Origin: an uncultured Ruminiclostridium sp.
GTDB lineage: Bacteria; Bacillota; Clostridia; Oscillospirales; Ruminococcaceae
Assembly: GCA_947594425.1 (NCBI GenBank)
Contig: CANQED010000012.1
Coordinates: forward strand, 1-64,000
Direction of reading: 5' to 3'
DNA: 64,000 bases
The position numbers and the translations under genes are program-made. Numbering within the stretch: position 1 is the stretch's first letter; each line of letters begins with the position of its first letter. This document shows, in pieces, positions 59,911-64,000 of this stretch. The notes under the pieces were generated by a model. It worked only from the letters and a program-made list of their open reading frames with translations. It was not told where the DNA came from and did not search any database.

Positions 59911-60940
59911 CATAGCGACGCTTTTCCCGGATATGTGCCGCTCCTTTTTGTCCGAGAGCGTGATAGGCAGGGCGATAAAGGGCGGACACATCGACATACG
60001 CTGCCACAATATCCGCGACTATGCGGGAAATAAGCACAACCGCGTAGACGACAAGCCCTACGGCGGCGGCACGGGTATGCTTATGCAGGCGCAGCCGATA
60101 TACGACTGTATCACCGCTATAAGAGAAGACACCGCCCCCGACCGCAGGGTGATATATATGTCCCCGCAGGGCAGGCCGCTAAGTCAGCAGACGGTAAAAG
60201 AGCTTGCCGACAGCGACGGATTTATTATACTGTGCGGGCATTATGAGGGGGTAGACTGCCGCGTGCTCGAGGAACTAAAGGCCGAGGAGATATCGGTCGG
60301 GGATTTTGTCGTGACGGGGGGCGAATTGCCCGCGCTAATGCTCGCGGACGCGGCGGCGCGGCTTATCCCCGGGGTATTGCCGAACGACGAGGCGTACGAG
60401 CAGGACAGCCACTTTGACAGGCTGCTCGAGTACCCGCAGTATTCACGCCCCGAGGTGTGGAGGGGCAGGGCGGTGCCGCAGGTGCTCTTATCGGGGGATC
60501 ATAAACTTGTAAAGCAATGGCAGGACGAGATGAAGCTCGCCGTCACTTTAGCAAAGCGCCCCGACCTGCTTGTCGACCGCAGAAATAACGGAAAGCCGCT
60601 GTCAAAATACGTGCGCTTTGCGGTAAGAGACGAGGGACTGCCCGAGGATATATTCGCCGCGCTGACAATGCTTTCCAAAAATAAGGCACTTAATTCCAAA
60701 GAAAAAAAAGTATTTGTGAAAATTGACAAATATTTCAATGAGTTTCTTCCCTTTCCGAAAGAGATAAGCGGCGAGAAATTATTCACTTACTACAAAACCG
60801 AAAACAGGGATATTGTCGATATGTGTTTATCGCTCTGCGACATTTTCACGGCGCACGAAATCAAAATTGATATAATTTATTCCGAAATTGTAGGCAAAAT
60901 TGTCCGCGAGGACGGGTACAGAGCCTTTTGCAAAGAATGA
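59900..60940 (+). CDS. trmD: tRNA (guanine37-N1)-methyltransferase, C-terminally extended
   Basis: A 346-residue TrmD. Residues 1 to about 235 are the normal SPOUT enzyme: MRIDIATLFPDM, DDKPYGGGTGMLMQ, YMSPQGRPL, CGHYEGVDCR and SVGDFVVTGGELPAL; it uses SAM to methylate G37 of tRNAs. TrmD is normally about 240-250 residues. Here about 105 extra residues (from about KYVRFAVRDEGLPEDIFAAL to the end) form a predicted helical extension, with LTMLSKNKALNSKEKKVFVK and EKLFTYYKTENRDIVDMCLS. This part is not recognised. The ATG at 59900 overlaps the rimM stop. Confidence 0.9.
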   Translation: MRIDIATLFPDMCRSFLSESVIGRAIKGGHIDIRCHNIRDYAGNKHNRVDDKPYGGGTGMLMQAQPIYDCITAIREDTAPDRRVIYMSPQGRPLSQQTVKELADSDGFIILCGHYEGVDCRVLEELKAEEISVGDFVVTGGELPALMLADAAARLIPGVLPNDEAYEQDSHFDRLLEYPQYSRPEVWRGRAVPQVLLSGDHKLVKQWQDEMKLAVTLAKRPDLLVDRRNNGKPLSKYVRFAVRDEGLPEDIFAALTMLSKNKALNSKEKKVFVKIDKYFNEFLPFPKEISGEKLFTYYKTENRDIVDMCLSLCDIFTAHEIKIDIIYSEIVGKIVREDGYRAFCKE

Positions 60941-61116
60941 CCGCCAAAGAAAAATTTAACCTCTGATAATGTAACGGTTGAAAAAATCTGTGTATGTTAA
61001 ATATTTATCAATTGTTTTCTTTGTGCAATTATCACAAAAATCGGGGAAAAAGGCAATCGGTATTAAGCAAATGTGAAGAATAGTTGCCGAAAAAATGACA
61101 AAAAGTAAAAACGCTG

Positions 61117-61145
61117 TTGACGAACCGCCTTATTATCGCTATACT
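61117..61145 (+). promoter_or_regulatory. Sigma-A promoter of the HPr gene
   Basis: TTGACG (61117-61122), 17 bp, TATACT (61140-61145), about 80 bp before the ATG. Nothing else is seen in the 61000 region except AT-rich DNA. Confidence 0.75.
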
Positions 61146-61223
61146 ATTAACTGTAGGGCGCTTTACGACTGTATACGCCTTACTGATTAGGAAAGAAAAA
61201 GCAAATCGAGGGAGGTTTTTAAG

Positions 61224-61487
61224 ATGTTTGTCAAAGAAGTTAGCGTGAAGAACCAGGTAGGTCTGCACGCAAGACCGGCAACCTTCTTCATCCAGAAAGC
61301 CAACGAATATAAATCATCTATCTGGGTTGAGAAGGAAGAACGCAGAGTAAATGCTAAAAGTCTTTTAGGCATTCTTTCTCTCGGGATCGTTGGCGGTACT
61401 CCTATCCGCATAATCGCCGACGGCACAGACGAGCAGCTGGCTGTAGACGGACTGGTCAAGCTCGTAGAAAGCGGATTTACCGAATAA
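61224..61487 (+). CDS. ptsH: HPr-like phosphocarrier
   Basis: An 87-residue HPr. The active His15 lies in VGLHARPA, and Ser46 in AKSLLGILSLG is the site phosphorylated by HPr kinase in Gram-positive bacteria. Size and order are normal for HPr. It passes phosphate from enzyme I to PTS transporters and, as P-Ser-HPr, helps carbon catabolite repression. It is a lone gene with its own promoter and strong GGAGG site, as often in Clostridia. Confidence 0.9.
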   Translation: MFVKEVSVKNQVGLHARPATFFIQKANEYKSSIWVEKEERRVNAKSLLGILSLGIVGGTPIRIIADGTDEQLAVDGLVKLVESGFTE

Positions 61488-61506
61488 TTGAATATCTGAC
61501 AACATG

Positions 61507-61529
61507 GCCGCCGTATATATATCGGCGGC
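61507..61529 (+). terminator. Hairpin after HPr
   Basis: Perfect stem GCCGCCG/CGGCGGC (61507-61513, 61523-61529) followed by TTTGG. The T-run is short; a second hairpin at 61596-61629 may help. Confidence 0.55.
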
Positions 61530-61595
61530 TTTGGACTGTCGAACAACTCCGCGATACATTGCTAAAGCGATAGTACCGCGTATTTCTATAATGCT

Positions 61596-61629
61596 CCCGC
61601 TCGGTAATTTAGATCTGTGCGGGTTTTTT
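61596..61629 (+). terminator. Terminator-like hairpin before the lipoprotein gene
   Basis: CCCGC (61596-61600) and GCGGG (61619-61623) followed by six Ts. It lies 14 bp before the lipoprotein ATG and could end the HPr transcript. Confidence 0.55.
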
Positions 61630-61642
61630 GCTATGAAAGGAT

Positions 61643-62362
61643 ATGGTGAAATTGCACAAAAAAGCGCTCGCGTCTTTAGCGGCGGGAATACTGCTGTTAA
61701 GCGGCTGCTCGCCGGATTATTCTTCAATAGAGGGCTATAACGCCGTATCCTCCGCGCGCACGGCGTACTCCGAGCTGTACAGCGCGCACCTCACGGTCAC
61801 CGACCTTGACAGCGGGATAATGCAGCAGGAGCTTAGCTTTCGCTATGACGAGGCGGACAGGCTGATATACAGCTATTACGGCACCGACGGCGATACCGTC
61901 TACCGCGAGTACCACGACGGCTATTCTTACAGCTACACCGACGCCGACGGCAATTGGGTGACGATAAAGGAGGGCGAGGACGGCTATCGCGGCTATAACC
62001 GCATAGCTAAGATGTCTATGACCGACGCGGGCATGATATTCTTAAAGCCCGAGAGCATAACCCAGAGCACCGCCGAGCAGGACGGCAGCGACCTTGTGAT
62101 AACCGCCGTCTACCGCGTAGAGGACCTCGGCGAGCTAATCAAAAATCAGCTCGGCGAGAGCGGCACCCTCACCGAATTTAAGGTGATATACACCATAAAT
62201 ACCGCGGGACAGTGCACTAAGGTCGAGCAGATAGGCAAAATGGACAGCGGCGGCGAGGTCAAAAATATCGACTACCTGCTTAAAATCGACAGTATGAACG
62301 ACGTAGGCAAGGTGGACGACCCGAGAGAAGATAGCGATACCTCAGACAGTGACAATTCGTAA
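61643..62362 (+). CDS. Lipoprotein of unknown function
   Basis: A 239-residue lipoprotein with lipobox LLSGC (Cys about residue 22). The body is beta-rich with repeated Tyr/Asp/Gly strands (YSYTDADGNWVTIKEGEDGY) and ends in an Asp/Ser-rich tail (DPREDSDTSDSDNS). This two-sheet style is seen in several lipoproteins of unknown role in Clostridia. AAAGGAT precedes the ATG at 61643. No partner is apparent; the gene ends directly at the repeat element's terminator. Confidence 0.75.
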   Translation: MVKLHKKALASLAAGILLLSGCSPDYSSIEGYNAVSSARTAYSELYSAHLTVTDLDSGIMQQELSFRYDEADRLIYSYYGTDGDTVYREYHDGYSYSYTDADGNWVTIKEGEDGYRGYNRIAKMSMTDAGMIFLKPESITQSTAEQDGSDLVITAVYRVEDLGELIKNQLGESGTLTEFKVIYTINTAGQCTKVEQIGKMDSGGEVKNIDYLLKIDSMNDVGKVDDPREDSDTSDSDNS

Positions 62363-62364
62363 AC

Positions 62365-62579
62365 AAAGGCTTGGCGGGATACCGTCAAGCCTTTTTGTCT
62401 GTCGAAAAAGGTTTTAATAAAAAATATCAAGCTAAAATAATCGGAAGAAAAAGGGGGTATGGGGGGTAAAAACATCAGGTTTTTGCCCCCATTTGAGATA
62501 AGTTTCAGCTTCGGAAAACACCGCAAGGTGTTTTTCGACAAGCTGAAAGGCTTGGCGTGATACCGTCAAGCCTTTTTGT
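62365..62579 (+). mobile_element. Terminator-associated repeat element, copy C
   Basis: The core (about 147 bp, 62399-62545) has the same ends as copies A and B (CTGTCGAAAAAGG start, CGACAAGCTG end) and is a deleted form of copy A lacking about 75-100 internal bases. It is flanked by a 34 nt direct repeat of the lipoprotein gene's terminator (62365-62398 and 62546-62579), one mismatch. The terminator reads AAAGGCTTG with its complement CAAGCCTTTTT and so appears twice. It fills most of 62363-62744; a promoter follows. Confidence 0.6.
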
Positions 62580-62635
62580 ATTCTTAATTGGCTAAATGCC
62601 CAAAATATTATGATAAATTGTGTGCAAGTTGTATA

Positions 62636-62664
62636 TTGCTTTTTTGCTTAAATTAAGTTATACT
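62636..62664 (+). promoter_or_regulatory. Promoter of the Asp/Thr/Pro-repeat surface protein
   Basis: TTGCTT (62636-62641), 17 bp, TATACT (62659-62664), about 80 bp before the ATG at 62745. Confidence 0.65.
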
Positions 62665-62744
62665 AAACTTAGCGTTTTATTCGTTTTGTGCGTATGGTGC
62701 AAAATGTAAACGACTACACTAATTTTATTGGAGGATAATGACCA

Positions 62745-63614
62745 ATGAGAAAAATGCTCAAGGTTGCAGCTTTTGCAGTTGCTGCAACAACGGTTTCAGC
62801 TCTCGCACTCAGCGCAGCAGCAGAGAGCTACAACGCTTATATCGGTTTCCAGACAGCTCCGTACTCATTCAGAAATGCTTGGAATGATGCTACCTACGGC
62901 AAGGATTCCGGCGTATTTGATAAGGTTGTCGTATGGGGCGGCAACGATCCCGAGACCTACCCCGACTATGCCGACAACTTTGTTGACGATATCGCAGGCG
63001 CAGGCAGCGCAGGATATGTTCTCGACGCTACATATGGCGACGCAGTTATCGACAAGGACGGCACTTACACCGTATCGATTAAGGATTTTGACTGGAAGCT
63101 CGACGGCAGCTCAGGCTTCAATCTGCTCTTTGTTGACACCGATATCCCCGCTGATTCCGGCGCGGTTCTTTCGGACGCTAAGGTTTTGATCGACGGCAAC
63201 GTTGTTATAGAAGCAGCCGGCGAGATACCCACCTCCGATAAGATCGAAGAAGGCACTACCGTTAAGGCTTGCATCGATCCCGATCAGGTCAAGAACAACG
63301 TGCTCAGCATTCTGTTCATAAACAACTGGAACGACCAGCTCGAACCGTTCACCACAGGTGAGTACCCCACCAGCGAGCTCGCTGTAGAGTTCACCGTTAG
63401 CGGTCTTGACGGCGGCGACGCTGAAGAGCCCACTGATACCGAGGCTCCCGCTGATACCGAGGCTCCCACAGATACCGAGGCTCCCGCTGATACCGAGGCT
63501 CCCGCTGATACCGACAAGCCCGCAACCGATACCGGTGCTGAGGGCATCGCAGTTGCAGCAGGTCTTGCAGTTCTGGCTACCGGCGCAGCTATAATCGCTA
63601 AGAAGAGAAAGTAA
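62745..63614 (+). CDS. Surface protein with DTEAP repeats and membrane anchor
   Basis: A 289-residue secreted protein: signal peptide (KVAAFAVAATTVSALALSAA), a beta-rich domain of about 200 residues (KVVVWGGNDPETYPDYADNF near the middle), five near-identical (P/A)TDTEAP-type repeats, then DTGAEG, a hydrophobic helix and KKRK. The end resembles a sortase signal with a degenerate motif (TDTGA in place of LPxTG), or it is a simple membrane anchor. The repeats are almost identical at nucleotide level. AAGGAGGATAATG precedes the start region. Confidence 0.8.
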   Translation: MRKMLKVAAFAVAATTVSALALSAAAESYNAYIGFQTAPYSFRNAWNDATYGKDSGVFDKVVVWGGNDPETYPDYADNFVDDIAGAGSAGYVLDATYGDAVIDKDGTYTVSIKDFDWKLDGSSGFNLLFVDTDIPADSGAVLSDAKVLIDGNVVIEAAGEIPTSDKIEEGTTVKACIDPDQVKNNVLSILFINNWNDQLEPFTTGEYPTSELAVEFTVSGLDGGDAEEPTDTEAPADTEAPTDTEAPADTEAPADTDKPATDTGAEGIAVAAGLAVLATGAAIIAKKRK

Positions 63615-63646
63615 TTTCAGCTTCATCCGATTAGATATAAGCAAAC

Positions 63647-63690
63647 AAATCGCCCTGCCGTGAGAAATCGCGGCAGGGCGATTTTGTTTA
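63647..63690. terminator. Strong bidirectional terminator
   Basis: Stem AAATCGCCCTGCCG (63647-63660) with CGGCAGGGCGATTT (63671-63684), 10 nt loop, then TTGTTTA. Confidence 0.85.
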
Positions 63691-63709
63691 AATTTTGCTT
63701 GCAAACAGC

Positions 63710-63738
63710 TTGCATTTAGCTATCAAATATGGTAGAAT
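63710..63738 (+). promoter_or_regulatory. Promoter of the antitoxin gene
   Basis: TTGCAT (63710-63715), 17 bp, TAGAAT (63733-63738), 20 bp before the ATG. Confidence 0.6.
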
Positions 63739-63757
63739 AAATATAGGAGGTGAAAGT

Positions 63758-64000
63758 ATGGCAAGAACGTCAAATATTTTTATCCGAGTAGAGCCCGAGA
63801 TAAAAGAGCAGGCCGAGCAGGTGCTCGACAAGCTCGGCATACCCATGTCAAACGCCGTGGGGATGTTTTTACGGCAGATAGTTTTGCAGCGGGGTATACC
63901 TTTTGAGGTAAAGCTGCCCGCAGACGCTCCCGCGGCTTACGGCTCTTTATCGCGCGAAGAATTCGATACAAAGATAGAGCAAGGTTTAGCGGATATAAAG
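63758..64000 (+). CDS. RelB/DinJ-type antitoxin (5' part)
   Basis: The first 81 codons of a gene that runs off the window. The N-terminus SNIFIRVEPEIKEQAEQVLD, then KLGIPMSNAVGMFLRQIVLQ is the ribbon-helix-helix pattern of RelB/DinJ antitoxins, which bind DNA as dimers and neutralise RelE/YafQ-type toxins. A GGAGG site precedes the ATG. The toxin gene would be expected directly downstream, outside the window. Confidence 0.8.
   Translation, partial: MARTSNIFIRVEPEIKEQAEQVLDKLGIPMSNAVGMFLRQIVLQRGIPFEVKLPADAPAAYGSLSREEFDTKIEQGLADIK

Overview
The window looks like a stretch of chromosome from a low- to mid-GC Gram-positive anaerobe, most likely class Clostridia and plausibly Oscillospiraceae/Ruminococcaceae. 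This is inferred from style, not from a database match. The signs are: many lipoproteins with Ser/Thr/Glu-rich linkers after the lipobox, surface proteins ending in NPxTG plus a membrane anchor, a clostripain-family protease, HPr with both His15 and Ser46, YtrA-type and XRE regulators, DUF6062/DUF6171-like zinc proteins, and textbook sigma-A promoters (TTGACA, 17 bp, TATAAT).

Layout. (1) 1-1130: a decayed small membrane-protein gene and a repeat module. (2) 1135-7730, minus strand: a redox operon made of a flavin reductase, a flavodoxin lipoprotein, a three-part fusion (haem-type membrane domain, SUMF1/FGE-fold domain, flavodoxin), two more flavodoxin-like proteins, a DUF362 lipoprotein and a permease. 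It is driven by one strong promoter with two palindromic operators and is flanked by two copies of a ~170 bp direct repeat. (3) 8013-10897, minus: remnants of an ABC transporter, then an operon of nitroreductase, Rrf2 regulator, truncated flavodoxin and patatin. (4) 11230-16221, minus: a 1663-residue surface protein with beta-helix and MBG/YDG-like repeats and an NPSTG anchor. (5) 16.9-38.5 kb: a sigma factor/anti-sigma pair embedded in what looks like an envelope regulon. It contains small secreted proteins, a predicted secreted cysteine hydrolase, many lipoproteins with propeller-like repeats, and two paralogous ABC-2 transporters, one with its permease fused to a large extracellular region. 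A shared non-sigma-A promoter-like motif precedes three of these transcription units. (6) 39.0-48.0 kb: two giant paralogous lipoproteins (the first interrupted by an in-frame TAG) followed by a clostripain-family lipoprotein. (7) 48.1-64 kb: mostly housekeeping: tRNA-Lys, a YtrA-type regulator with an ABC transporter, glmU, DNA glycosylases (ogg, ung), a metallophosphoesterase, a YdbC/PC4 protein, GtrA, a HAD phosphatase, rimM-trmD, HPr, two surface or lipoproteins, and the start of a RelB/DinJ-type antitoxin.

How the parts may work together. Region 5 reads as a sigma/anti-sigma controlled envelope or export programme: the ECF-like factor could drive small secreted proteins and ABC-2 exporters, with lipoproteins as extracytoplasmic partners. 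Region 2 reads as a membrane-linked flavodoxin electron-transfer system. Both are inferences from gene order and domains.

Two features cut across the window. First, a family of short structured elements (three copies) sits next to transcription terminators, and each copy is flanked by a 19-34 nt direct repeat of the local terminator sequence. Second, several genes carry single-base frameshifts or single stop codons (164-657, 1135-2048, 6427-7158, 8013-8472, 39035-42277). Either the region is decaying or the assembly has homopolymer errors; reads would settle this.
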